A stretch of 64,000 bases of DNA. It comes from Pontiella sulfatireligans. GTDB lineage: Bacteria > Verrucomicrobiota > Kiritimatiellia > Kiritimatiellales > Pontiellaceae. A program made the position numbers and the translations under genes. A model generated the notes under the pieces. The model did no database searches. It worked only from the letters and a program-made list of their open reading frames with translations, and was not told the origin of the DNA. This document shows positions 7,920-16,050 of the stretch, one piece after another. The stretch lies in contig NZ_CAAHFH010000002.1 of assembly GCF_900890705.1 (NCBI RefSeq), positions 1,426,001 through 1,490,000 of the forward strand, given 5' to 3'. Within the stretch, counting starts at the first letter, position 1. Each line of letters begins with the position of its first letter.

Positions 7920-9107
7920 TTAAGGAGAACAGGCTGGAGAAACCCAGTCACCAGAACCTGAAATCAAAGCTACATGAGAATCTTTCAACGTGTCAAGGAG
8001 GTAGATGGATGAACGGTACTGAGAGGTGCGCGAACAGACGATATGGCGGCCGTCCGGCGCCCAGCTCGGATCTTCATAGTCCGCGTAGTCGGTTTCAACC
8101 AGCTTCAGGTTTTTCGTGGCCGGATTAATCATGGCGATGCGGTAGCGCCCGCCGATCCGGCTGCTAAACGCAATGTATCCATTCATCCCCCAGTCCGGCG
8201 AGAAGCTTTCGGAACCAGAGGTGGTCAGACGCATTGGCGTGCCGCCTTTTTTTGAGATGATGTAGATCTGCGCGCGCCCGGAAGTGTTGGACACATAGGC
8301 AATATGGTTGCCGTCCGGCGACCAGCACGGGCTGCCTTCATCGCCGCGCCGTGTTTCGGTCAACCGCTTGAGCAGGCCGGTGCGCAGGCTCTTGAGGTAT
8401 AGCTCGGGGTTGCCGTCGCGCGACATAATCAGCGCCAGGCTCTTGCCGTCCGGCGAAATCGCCCCGCTGGCGTTCAGGCCGGCGTGGCTGGAAAGCGGCT
8501 TGGCGCGTCCCGTCAAATAAACGTTGGGGTAGCCCCCCTTGTAGGAAGTATAGACGACGTTCTTGCGGTCAGGCGACCAGCCCGGCCCCACCACAATGCT
8601 GCGGTCTTTGGTGATCTGCCTCTTGTTATGCCCGTCAATGTCGCACACGACCAGTTCCGAGCCCCGCCCTTTTTTGTATACCAGCGCTAGCTTGGCCGAG
8701 GCCATGCCCTTCTTGCCGGTGACGGCGTAGAGGATTTCGTCGGCCGCCTTGTGGGCCAGGCTGCGGACGCTGGAGGCGGGCGCGCTATAGGACTTGCCGA
8801 GCAAACGTTGCCGGGATGCAGACTTATACACCTGGCAGTCGGCCCGCAACTGACTGCCGCCCGATGTGCAGGAACCAACGACATTGATCCCGCCGCCGCT
8901 CGACGTCACCGAAAAATAGCCCGAGCGGTTCAGGTCGGCCTTCAGCACGGAGATAAACGTATGACTGGCCGAATCGCTGCCCGTTTTGAACGACGACAGA
9001 TTGATTCCAATCTTGCCCTCTCCCTTTTTTCCGATATCAATCACACGTTGGCCGCTTGCGGTTAAAACGAGCAGGCAGGCCCCGGTTAATAGCAATAATC
9101 TGTTCAT
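7920..9107 (-). CDS. tolB: Tol-Pal system periplasmic protein TolB
   Basis: A 395-residue periplasmic protein with signal peptide MNRLLLLTGACLLVLTASG. The N-terminal domain (about 20-150) is followed by a six-bladed propeller made of PD40 repeats, seen as SPDGKSLALIMSRDGNPELY, SPDGNHIAYVSNTSG and APDGRHIVCS. TolB links Pal at the outer membrane to TolA. The ATG at 9107 follows GGAG nine bases upstream; an in-frame TTG 15 bases earlier lies before that site and is not needed. Position between the tolA-like gene and pal is canonical. Confidence 0.95.
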   Translation of the reverse strand: MNRLLLLTGACLLVLTASGQRVIDIGKKGEGKIGINLSSFKTGSDSASHTFISVLKADLNRSGYFSVTSSGGGINVVGSCTSGGSQLRADCQVYKSASRQRLLGKSYSAPASSVRSLAHKAADEILYAVTGKKGMASAKLALVYKKGRGSELVVCDIDGHNKRQITKDRSIVVGPGWSPDRKNVVYTSYKGGYPNVYLTGRAKPLSSHAGLNASGAISPDGKSLALIMSRDGNPELYLKSLRTGLLKRLTETRRGDEGSPCWSPDGNHIAYVSNTSGRAQIYIISKKGGTPMRLTTSGSESFSPDWGMNGYIAFSSRIGGRYRIAMINPATKNLKLVETDYADYEDPSWAPDGRHIVCSRTSQYRSSIYLLDTLKDSHVALISGSGDWVSPACSP

Positions 9108-9136
9108 TTTCAAATTCTCCAAAATCGGGATGAAAC

Positions 9137-9880
9137 CTAATCAATAATCCTGAACTGTACGACAAAATTATCCAGAGGATAGCCCGCCGGAGGCCGGGGC
9201 AGCATCGAAACGCTGTTCACTGCGGCCATGACGGTTTGGTCGAATGCGGCGTCGCCGGACGACTGCGTCAGCGCCCGGCGCGTTATCCGCCCGTTCGAAA
9301 CGATAGACATCGTCACGCTCGCCGGCCGGGAGCCGGGCGCAGCGGGCTGGATCCAGGCGCTGTAGAAAATGGAGTAGATCTGCGAATCGTATGAGGAAAA
9401 CTCGCTCGAATTCCCCGACGCGGCCGACGGCGATGCAATACCGGACAAGGCCTTTTTGATATCCGAGGACGAGATGGTCGGCTTGACTGGTTTTTCCTCG
9501 ATCTTTTTACCCTTCTTGATTTGATCCACCGGAGTCGGCTTCCATTTCGGCTCAGGCTTGGGTTTTGGTTTAGGCGTTTCAACCGGCTTCGGTTTTGGTT
9601 TGGGCACCGGCTTGGGTTTGGGCTTCGGCTTCGGCGGCTCCGGAACGGGAGCCGGTTCGGGCTCCGGCGCAGGCGCAGGGGGCTCAGGTTCGGACATCTC
9701 CGCCACCTGCTCCACCGCCACCTGCGGCGCCGGCGATCCAAACTCGATGAAGGTGACGATCTCCGGCTTTGGTTTCGGCTTGAAGCAACTGGGTATCCAC
9801 GACTGCAGGAGCAACAGCAAAATAATGCCCGCATGGATCCCCACCACCCGCAGGGTAATCTTGCGCTCAAACGGGTTCAT
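9137..9880 (-). CDS. TolA/TonB-like energy-transducing protein
   Basis: A 247-residue protein with one N-terminal membrane helix (about 11-28), an Ala/Glu/Pro stretch (50-75), a long Pro-Lys spacer (about 75-130, many PKPK units) that would span the periplasm, and a C-terminal TolA/TonB-type domain (about 150-247) with VTMSIVSNGRITRRAL and DQTVMAAVNSV. By position between tolR and tolB it is the TolA of this system, although the Pro-Lys spacer is more like TonB than the helical spacer of E. coli TolA. Its ATG is one base after the tolR stop, so translation is coupled. Confidence 0.88.
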   Translation of the reverse strand: MNPFERKITLRVVGIHAGIILLLLLQSWIPSCFKPKPKPEIVTFIEFGSPAPQVAVEQVAEMSEPEPPAPAPEPEPAPVPEPPKPKPKPKPVPKPKPKPVETPKPKPKPEPKWKPTPVDQIKKGKKIEEKPVKPTISSSDIKKALSGIASPSAASGNSSEFSSYDSQIYSIFYSAWIQPAAPGSRPASVTMSIVSNGRITRRALTQSSGDAAFDQTVMAAVNSVSMLPRPPAGYPLDNFVVQFRIID

Positions 9881-9881
9881 C

Positions 9882-10289
9882 CTACTGATCCGCCTCGGTC
9901 ACCAAAGCCATTTTCGTGATGTTCGCGTCGTGGAGAACCCGCATGATCTCCACCACGTCGCCGTAGGGAAGCTTCCGGTCGGCACGGACATAGATCGTTG
10001 TATTCGGCTCGTTCAAGCCAATATTGCTCATCGCCGAGGCCAGCTCTTCATGGGAAACCGGCACGTCGTCGAGATAGAGCTGCTTTTCCAGGTTGAGGCT
10101 GATCGACCGCGTCTCCGCATCCATCATATCCGCCGCCTTGCCCTTGGGCAGATTGATCGCAACCCCCTGCTCAATCAGCGGAAAGGTGATGATGAACGTA
10201 ATCAGCAGAATAAACGTCAGATCCATCAGCGGCGTCATGTTGATGTCGCTGATCTGCCCTAATGAAACCAAGCTGGTTCTTCTTGCCAT
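9882..10289 (-). CDS. tolR: ExbD/TolR family proton-channel subunit
   Basis: A 135-residue inner-membrane protein with a short cytoplasmic N-terminus, one membrane helix (about 20-40) starting MTPLMDLTFILLITFI and a periplasmic domain. The Asp in PLMDLTF is the protonatable residue of the TolQR/ExbBD channel. It uses the proton gradient with TolQ to drive TolA. The order tolQ-tolR-tolA-tolB-pal on the minus strand is canonical, but tolQ and tolR are separated by 132 bp that contain a strong hairpin. Confidence 0.93.
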   Translation of the reverse strand: MARRTSLVSLGQISDINMTPLMDLTFILLITFIITFPLIEQGVAINLPKGKAADMMDAETRSISLNLEKQLYLDDVPVSHEELASAMSNIGLNEPNTTIYVRADRKLPYGDVVEIMRVLHDANITKMALVTEADQ

Positions 10290-10340
10290 AACTACGCAAT
10301 TTCCGAATTTTGAATTTTGATGCTATTGCAAAATGATTTT

Positions 10341-10382
10341 GAGCAAAATGATTCCTGCTCACTGGGAATCATTGTTTTGCTC
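10341..10382 (-). other. Hairpin in the tolQ-tolR intercistronic gap
   Basis: GAGCAAAA..TGATTCC and its complement (with a 3-base bulge) flank TGCTCACTG. It is the only sizeable gap within an otherwise tightly packed operon and contains no reading frame. It may be a processing or attenuation site that sets the TolQ to TolR ratio (inference). Confidence 0.45.
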
Positions 10383-10421
10383 TTACTCATTTTGCTTCCC
10401 CCTAATGTTGCGCCGGACACA

Positions 10422-11174
10422 TCAGACCTCGATTACGTAGGTGTTTTGGATTTCAGAGATGAACTCCTGAGAAAAATTGTCCATCTGAACCGATATGTGG
10501 CGGATCTTGGCAGAGAGCAGGTTGTAGCCAATCATAGACGGCAGCGCAACGAGCAGGCCGACAATCGTGGTGAGCAGCGCGCCGGAAATGCCGGGCGCCA
10601 CCGCCGAAAGCGCGGCCGAACCGGACTCCGCCATCCCGGCGAAGGCATCCATCACGCCCCAAACAGTTCCCAGCAGGCCGAGAAACGGCGCCGCACTGAC
10701 CGCCGTGGCCAGCCCGCCCATTTGCGACTCCAGGCTCAGCGCCTCGTCGGCCACATTGCGGTCGACCACCGTTCGGAGGGTTTCGAGCTGATTGAGCGAA
10801 AGGCGGCGGTGCTCCTCGGAGGTCATATCGCCCATGAGCAGGTCGTCGGGGTCGATGCCGTGGGCCTGCAGCTCGCTGCCAAGGGCGTTGCAGCCGGCTT
10901 TATAAATCGTGTTGAGTGGTGTTCCCGGATATTCCTCGCGTTTAGTGAACAGCGCCGTCGGCGTGCGTTCCGTGCGGAAAGCTTCGAGAAAGGTGTAAGT
11001 GGCCTGGGTGGCGAGATTCAGCTGCCACCCCTTCGTCACCATAATGGTCCATGCGCCGGCCGAGCCAAACCACAGAATTAAAACAATCGCCTTGCCAGGC
11101 AACGTACTATCCAAAAAGGCATCCATCATATTAGCGACCGGCAGCGAAACCAGCAGTGAACCGAACATATCCAT
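10422..11174 (-). CDS. tolQ: MotA/TolQ/ExbB family proton-channel protein
   Basis: A 250-residue inner-membrane protein with three predicted helices: near residues 28-48 and a pair at about 150-215 in the conserved APFLGLLGTVWGVMDAF and GALLTTIVGLLVALPSMIGY segments. These are the TolQ/ExbB channel signatures. It forms the proton-driven motor with TolR. The start at 11174 has AGGA about 12 bases upstream. It is the first gene of the Tol-Pal operon; a secreted protease on the same strand lies 115 bp further upstream. Confidence 0.94.
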   Translation of the reverse strand: MDMFGSLLVSLPVANMMDAFLDSTLPGKAIVLILWFGSAGAWTIMVTKGWQLNLATQATYTFLEAFRTERTPTALFTKREEYPGTPLNTIYKAGCNALGSELQAHGIDPDDLLMGDMTSEEHRRLSLNQLETLRTVVDRNVADEALSLESQMGGLATAVSAAPFLGLLGTVWGVMDAFAGMAESGSAALSAVAPGISGALLTTIVGLLVALPSMIGYNLLSAKIRHISVQMDNFSQEFISEIQNTYVIEV

Positions 11175-11227
11175 GGTCTATTTTATCCTTGTTAGCGGGA
11201 TTTGAAATATAGTTCTTCCAAACATAT

Positions 11228-11242
11228 TTCCAGACGCTGGAA
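11228..11242. repeat. TTCCA-N5-TGGAA palindrome, tolQ leader
   Basis: TTCCA, GACGC, TGGAA in the gap between the subtilase stop and tolQ start. It is one of nine exact copies of this interrupted palindrome in the window (see findings). Confidence 0.6.
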
Positions 11243-11289
11243 AAGCAAATGAAAAACGGGGGCATCCCGCGGAAACTTCCGGGAGGGCG

Positions 11290-13482
11290 CTATTGGTCCA
11301 GCTGAACGTCGATGCGGTAGTACTGGCCCGCCCTCCAGCTGGTGCGCTCGACCGTGTCGGTGTAGCTGTTGACCGGCGAATAGAGGTCGCCGGAAATGTT
11401 GACGAACGGCAGATAGATGAGGTGGTAGGTCCAGTAAACGTTGTATATGCGGCCGGGCATGGCGTCCCACTCAATGACAAACGGCGCGGGCCCCTCCGCC
11501 GGAATTGAACGGCACGACGCAATGCCAAACACCGAATCCGGATCGGTCGGGTCGCTGCCGCCAATATATTCGGAAAGGTTGTCCATACCGTCGCCGTCCG
11601 CGTCCGCCGAGGCCAACGCGCCGGTGGCGCATAAGAAGTAGCCACCCTCCCAATGGTCCGGCAAGCCGTCGCCGTCGGAGTCGGACTCGATCCCACTGGT
11701 CAGAAGCGAATAGGCCTGAAGGCCGTCTTGAAGCGTACCGTCATAGTCAACGGTGATGGTGTAGAGGCCCGGAGCAGGCGCTTGAACGAGGATCTGCTCG
11801 ACATTGTCGACCGCGTTTTTCGAATCGGCGGAAGCGAGGGCTTCGGGATCCGCATAGCTGAGCTTGTAGGGATGATAAGCGCCATCCGGCCCGGTCAGTT
11901 TCAGGTCGAGATCGTTGATCAACGCCGCCGTCCGGCTGTCGAGCGCCGAGGTTGACGGCCCGGGCGGATCGGTCCAGCACAGGGTGATCCGCAGAGGGCC
12001 GCCACCGTCAACAAAACCGGTGTAGGCGTCGACCGTGTTGGAGGGCGTAGAGAGCGTTTCCTCGGTCAGGCGGATCAGATCGCCTTCAGCGCGGGCCTTC
12101 AACAATTCCGCCGCCGCCAGCGTATTCATCAGGCCCCAGCCATATTGATAGTCCGGCCCCGGCCGCCCCAAATCGTCCGCCGCGTGAATGATCAAGCCTT
12201 TCAGCGTGCTCGCGCGCATGGCCTCCCCCGGAAACAGGTCGTCGTAATAATCGACCAGCAGCGCCGCCGATCCGCAGGCATTGGGCGACGACATGCTGGT
12301 TCCAGAACGGGTCGCATACGACGCCGTGCCGGAAACATTGCAGGAATACAGGCCGTCTCCATTGGCCACGATGTCCGGCTTGATGCGCCCGTCATCCGCG
12401 GGCCCCCAGCTGGTGAAAACCGTGTTGCTTGCGAGCAATGGAGCACGGAGGCCGTTCAGCTCCGCATCCGTTACGGCGCCGACCGTCATAATGTTTTTTG
12501 CGCACCCCTTGGTTGGGACGGTATCGTAGCCGCCCCTGAAAACCCCGTCGCCCAGCGGATGCAGCGCACTGTCATAGAGGGCGTTCGTCCACGTGGTTCC
12601 CCCGTCCGACGTATAGTAGACCTTGCTTCCGTCCGTAGGGTTGTCGGTTCGTTCGTTGCCCGCCGACTTAAAGGGAAGAAAGTACGGCGCATCATAGACA
12701 ATTTCATCCCACTCGCGGGCATAGATGCTGTATTGCCCGAAAAATGCCTCGGCGGGATCGATGGTGATGTCGCCCCACCAATGGTATCCGGAGCGATGGG
12801 TCCATGGATTAGTCCAATACGCATAATACCAACCGGAGATGAAGCCGTACGAATGGTTCGAGAGCTGGATTTTACCGGCTTCGCCGGGGAAGGACGCGGC
12901 GGAGGCCATCATTTCAGCTTCGTCGCTGTACCAGTCGTAGGAATCAATTGCCGCGTTCGGCGCCATGCCCTGTGCGCGAGCCACCACGCCCGAAGCGCCG
13001 ATGGTGCCACCGACGTGGGTGGAATGATAGTGCGCCGCAACGTTGTCGAGGTTGGCAATGCGGCTCCCGAATTCCTGATGATTGGTCATCACGCCCCCAC
13101 CGTCCCACACGCCCACCGTTACCCCCGCGCCATTGGCGCTGAAAGGCCATGTGTTGCGAACTACGTCGGCGGCAGTTGAGACGGCGGCCCCGTCGTTGAA
13201 GGTGGTGTAATACATCGGACGGCCGTCGCGAACCGCCATGGCTTCCATCACTCGAACGCCATCGTCGTGATGCATTTCCAAGCCCCGCCTGCGAACCTCC
13301 TCGCGATCCTGCTCAGCGCGGATTCGCGCCTGTTGCACGCTTTCAGCGCGTTTAGAAGGCCGCTCCGCAAAGGTTTCGTGGCGCTGGGCCTGCGCAATGG
13401 ATGCCAGCAAAAACAGCGTCAGACCTCCAATCTTCAAGGCCTGGGAACCGAACAAATGCTTGGCCGTGCCCATTTTCATCAT
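11290..13482 (-). CDS. Secreted subtilisin-like serine protease (S8)
   Basis: A 730-residue exported protease with a signal peptide (about 1-32, GGLTLFLLASIAQA). The S8 triad is visible: Asp127 in GVTVGVWDGGG, His156 in HYHSTHVGGTIG and Ser in RSGTSMSSPNACGSAALL near residue 385. A P-domain-like beta region follows (about 470-590, LRITLCWTDPPG). The C-terminus has two calcium-binding type-3 repeats (DSDGDGLPDHWEG, DADGDGMDNLSEYIGGSDPTDPDS) and a short beta domain ending YYRIDVQLDQ. The same repeat-plus-tail module ends the metalloprotease at 16-17.8 kb. It probably degrades extracellular protein. It is the gene before tolQ but need not be part of that operon. Confidence 0.9.
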   Translation of the reverse strand: MMKMGTAKHLFGSQALKIGGLTLFLLASIAQAQRHETFAERPSKRAESVQQARIRAEQDREEVRRRGLEMHHDDGVRVMEAMAVRDGRPMYYTTFNDGAAVSTAADVVRNTWPFSANGAGVTVGVWDGGGVMTNHQEFGSRIANLDNVAAHYHSTHVGGTIGASGVVARAQGMAPNAAIDSYDWYSDEAEMMASAASFPGEAGKIQLSNHSYGFISGWYYAYWTNPWTHRSGYHWWGDITIDPAEAFFGQYSIYAREWDEIVYDAPYFLPFKSAGNERTDNPTDGSKVYYTSDGGTTWTNALYDSALHPLGDGVFRGGYDTVPTKGCAKNIMTVGAVTDAELNGLRAPLLASNTVFTSWGPADDGRIKPDIVANGDGLYSCNVSGTASYATRSGTSMSSPNACGSAALLVDYYDDLFPGEAMRASTLKGLIIHAADDLGRPGPDYQYGWGLMNTLAAAELLKARAEGDLIRLTEETLSTPSNTVDAYTGFVDGGGPLRITLCWTDPPGPSTSALDSRTAALINDLDLKLTGPDGAYHPYKLSYADPEALASADSKNAVDNVEQILVQAPAPGLYTITVDYDGTLQDGLQAYSLLTSGIESDSDGDGLPDHWEGGYFLCATGALASADADGDGMDNLSEYIGGSDPTDPDSVFGIASCRSIPAEGPAPFVIEWDAMPGRIYNVYWTYHLIYLPFVNISGDLYSPVNSYTDTVERTSWRAGQYYRIDVQLDQ

Positions 13483-13939
13483 GCTTGTCCCGATTATGCG
13501 GGCTTAGACACTGAAAGAACGGGAAACATTCAATCTGCAGTGATGCTTTTTCAACATCCCGCCGGAAGGAGTCCGGCAGAGCAGAACGACCAGCAGCGCA
13601 AGGCATTGGATCAGACGCAATCGGTTTTATTGGCGACGCGGACCAAGGTGGAGTTTTCCACCATCGAAAATTGCACCAAATCGGTCGCTAAGGATACGGC
13701 AAAGGCTGCGAGGAAAAACTAAATCCGGTCGAAGAACCGGAAATCCTGCTGCGCCAATCCCCCGCAATCATTCATGCCGACCCGGGGCTGGAAGCGCTCG
13801 TTGTGCAACGGCAGGGCTCTTCAGCTGCAGTTATTATGTTACTCCTGCTAGGCCCAGCTTGCCGTCTGGGCTTGCTGTGCTCCTAACAGGGTAACACTTT
13901 CCAGATGAAACCATCAGGTTCCACCGAAACTAAAACAAC
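13483..13939. other. Gene-free stretch with hairpins
   Basis: I see no convincing gene on either strand. CCGGT/ACCGG form a small hairpin at 13725-13740. A larger imperfect one at about 13836-13892 has GTTAC/GTAAC ends and an inner CCCAG/CTGGG stem. Either could serve as a terminator of, or leader for, the flanking minus-strand genes, but neither has a clear T-tract. Confidence 0.4.
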
Positions 13940-14704
13940 TTAGAAGTCGTAGGTCAGACCAGCAATAATGGTGGTGTCGTTATACTCTGTTTCCGGTGCC
14001 GGCTTATTGTCGTATTCATCGCGGAGTTCAACGGTCAGCGAGAGCTGGTTGTTGATCTTGCTGCGCAGACCGGTGACGAGCAGGCCGTTGGCATTATCGG
14101 TGTCTTCGGCATCCATCACATATTCCACGCTGAAATAGTAGGAGGCGGTTTCGGTCATCTGCCAATTATAGTTGGCGGCCACGCGATATTCCCCGTAGTC
14201 ATCACTTTTATATTCACTCTTCGCTGGGTCGCTGTCCTTAATAGCATGCGCTCTTCTCTCGCGTACTAAGTTATAGCCGACGCTGGTATCCAGCTTCATC
14301 TTTTCATCGTTGATCCAGTAATAGCCGATGTTAGGGCCAATCTTGATCCGGTATTGAACCCGCTTGATGGCATCGTTGTAGCCCTCGGCGAAGATGCCGC
14401 CGAACCATTTTCTCTTTTCGCCGAACTTGTAGCGGTATTCCGACTGCAGGCGCGCCATGCCTTCGGTCTGGTCGCCGTCGGTCTTGCCGTACTCGCCGTA
14501 CAGGCTGCTGATCCAGTCGCTCCGCTCAGAGGCGCGGTCGACCTTGAGATTGGCCATGTACAGTCTTTTGTCCGTGTTGCCGGAGCGGTAGGACGCACCC
14601 AACGTAATGCTTTTCTTCCAAACTACGTTGGTATCTGATTCAGCCAAACCGACCATCGGCGCGGCGACCAGCAAACTCAATACAACTCCCTTAACAAACT
14701 TCAT
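13940..14704 (-). CDS. DUF481 outer-membrane beta-barrel protein
   Basis: A 254-residue protein with signal peptide MKFVKGVVLSLLVAAPMVGLA. The mature part is a run of alternating amphipathic strands (GASYRSGNTDKRLYM, SEYRYKFGEKRKWFGG, YDNKPAPETEYNDTTI) ending in LTYDF with a C-terminal Phe, the outer-membrane insertion signal. This is the DUF481/YdiY family; its substrate or role is unknown. Start at 14704 chosen because a signal peptide begins there and GGAGAG lies nine bases upstream; the frame is open to 14854 but that part is not protein-like. It appears to be monocistronic. Confidence 0.88.
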   Translation of the reverse strand: MKFVKGVVLSLLVAAPMVGLAESDTNVVWKKSITLGASYRSGNTDKRLYMANLKVDRASERSDWISSLYGEYGKTDGDQTEGMARLQSEYRYKFGEKRKWFGGIFAEGYNDAIKRVQYRIKIGPNIGYYWINDEKMKLDTSVGYNLVRERRAHAIKDSDPAKSEYKSDDYGEYRVAANYNWQMTETASYYFSVEYVMDAEDTDNANGLLVTGLRSKINNQLSLTVELRDEYDNKPAPETEYNDTTIIAGLTYDF

Positions 14705-14926
14705 ATTCAACTCTCCTGTTATGTGTTTAATGAAACATCTGTGAACGATAGCGAAAGAGTCGCAGACCATCAACCTTAAAGAATGGCAACAAAACAGCCG
14801 TATTCGCCCCATTTTCTGTTCAATTAAATGTGCTGCATGGCGCAATAAGAACACCTTATTTAGACGGATGCCCGGTTGACACCGCCCCGTGGCAGCCTAA
14901 AATTGCCGTGTAACGAAGGAGCAATT

Positions 14927-15382
14927 ATGGCATTTGATCAAACCAAAGATGTGCTGAACCACGCACGGGAGTTCCACCAAAAACTCAGCGTCTTTTATGA
15001 CGCCCTCAAAGAATCCGCCAGCAAGGAGCGCACCCGCGCTTTGCTCGACTATATGAGCCGCCACGAAAAATATCTGGACGACTGCCTGGCACAGTATGAG
15101 GAACAGGTTTCGGACAACGTGCTCGACACCTATTTCAAGTATGGCTCCGAATCCACCAAGATCACGGCCATCTCCGAATTTGAAATCAAGCCCGAAATGG
15201 AAGTCGCCGACGTAGTCGCGGCTGCCATGCACTTCGACGCCTGTTTGATTGCGTTCTATCGCGAAATGGCCCAGCGCGCACTCTCTGAAAAAATCCGAGA
15301 GGTCTTTGAAAACCTGCTGGTGATGGAAGAGCACGAGCAGATCGAGTTGAGCAAGCAGATGCTCGGGTTCGATTCGCTTTAA
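14927..15382 (+). CDS. Ferritin-like four-helix protein
   Basis: A 151-residue all-helical cytoplasmic protein (MAFDQTKDVLNHAREFHQ) with repeated acidic and His positions (SRHEKYLDDCLAQYEEQ, FDACLIAFYREMAQ, VMEEHEQIELSKQML) that resemble the E/H di-iron ligands of rubrerythrin-type ferritin-like domains. I infer a role in iron or oxidative stress handling. There is no C-terminal rubredoxin domain. AAGGAGC precedes the ATG at 14927. A carbonic anhydrase-like gene follows 41 bp downstream. Confidence 0.7.
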   Translation: MAFDQTKDVLNHAREFHQKLSVFYDALKESASKERTRALLDYMSRHEKYLDDCLAQYEEQVSDNVLDTYFKYGSESTKITAISEFEIKPEMEVADVVAAAMHFDACLIAFYREMAQRALSEKIREVFENLLVMEEHEQIELSKQMLGFDSL

Positions 15383-15423
15383 TTGGTTTTCAACCGCAGA
15401 GGCTTTGCTTTACCCTGCGCAAC

Positions 15424-15948
15424 ATGATCTATCAATTTGAAGACCGCACCCCCTCGCTTCCCGAAGAGTTCTATGTGGCCGACTCCGCCGCCGTCATCGG
15501 CAGCGTGGTGCTGGGCCACCAATCCAGCATCTGGTTCGGCGCGGTGCTGCGCGGCGACATCGAACCGATCACCATTGGCGAGCGCAGCAATATCCAGGAC
15601 AACTCCGTGGCCCACACCGGCAAAGGCAAACCCGTTGTGATTGGCGACGACGTCACCGTTGGCCACAAGGTCATGCTGCATGCCTGCACCGTCGGCAGCA
15701 ACTGCCTCATCGGTATGGGCGCCATCCTGCTCGACGGCGCGGTGGTCGGCAACAACTGCATCGTCGGCGCCGGCGCGCTGGTGAAGCAGGGCCAGCAGAT
15801 CCCCGACGGCTCCCTCGCCGTCGGCTCCCCCGCCCGCGTCATCCGCAAGCTGACCGAAGACGAAATCGACAACGTCCGCAGCTACGCCACCCGCTACGTC
15901 GCCCTCCAGACTCGCTACCGCAGCGGCGGGCTGAAGGTCATTATATAG
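15424..15948 (+). CDS. Gamma carbonic anhydrase family protein
   Basis: A 174-residue left-handed beta-helix protein built of hexapeptide repeats (VIGSVVLG, VVGNNCIVGAGALV). The three zinc or iron ligands are visible as His in SVAHTGKG and two His in TVGHKVMLHAC. It is the YrdA/PaaY/CaiE branch of the gamma class; members are carbonic anhydrases, thioesterases or of unknown activity, so the reaction is not certain. Length is normal. It follows the ferritin-like gene by 41 bp and may be co-transcribed. Confidence 0.9.
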   Translation: MIYQFEDRTPSLPEEFYVADSAAVIGSVVLGHQSSIWFGAVLRGDIEPITIGERSNIQDNSVAHTGKGKPVVIGDDVTVGHKVMLHACTVGSNCLIGMGAILLDGAVVGNNCIVGAGALVKQGQQIPDGSLAVGSPARVIRKLTEDEIDNVRSYATRYVALQTRYRSGGLKVII

Positions 15949-16050
15949 CCGGGCTCCCACAGCCTACTCTAACATTCCTTATTAAAATTGATCCGTTGGC
16001 CTGCCTCCTGCTACTCTTCTACGAACCAATAAGAGAAGGAGTTGCAGAGA

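Noticed and set aside
9540..9660. Repetitive DNA that looks like a tandem repeat or CRISPR fragment
   Set aside because: It encodes the Pro-Lys periplasmic spacer of the TolA-like protein and has no regular unit or spacers.
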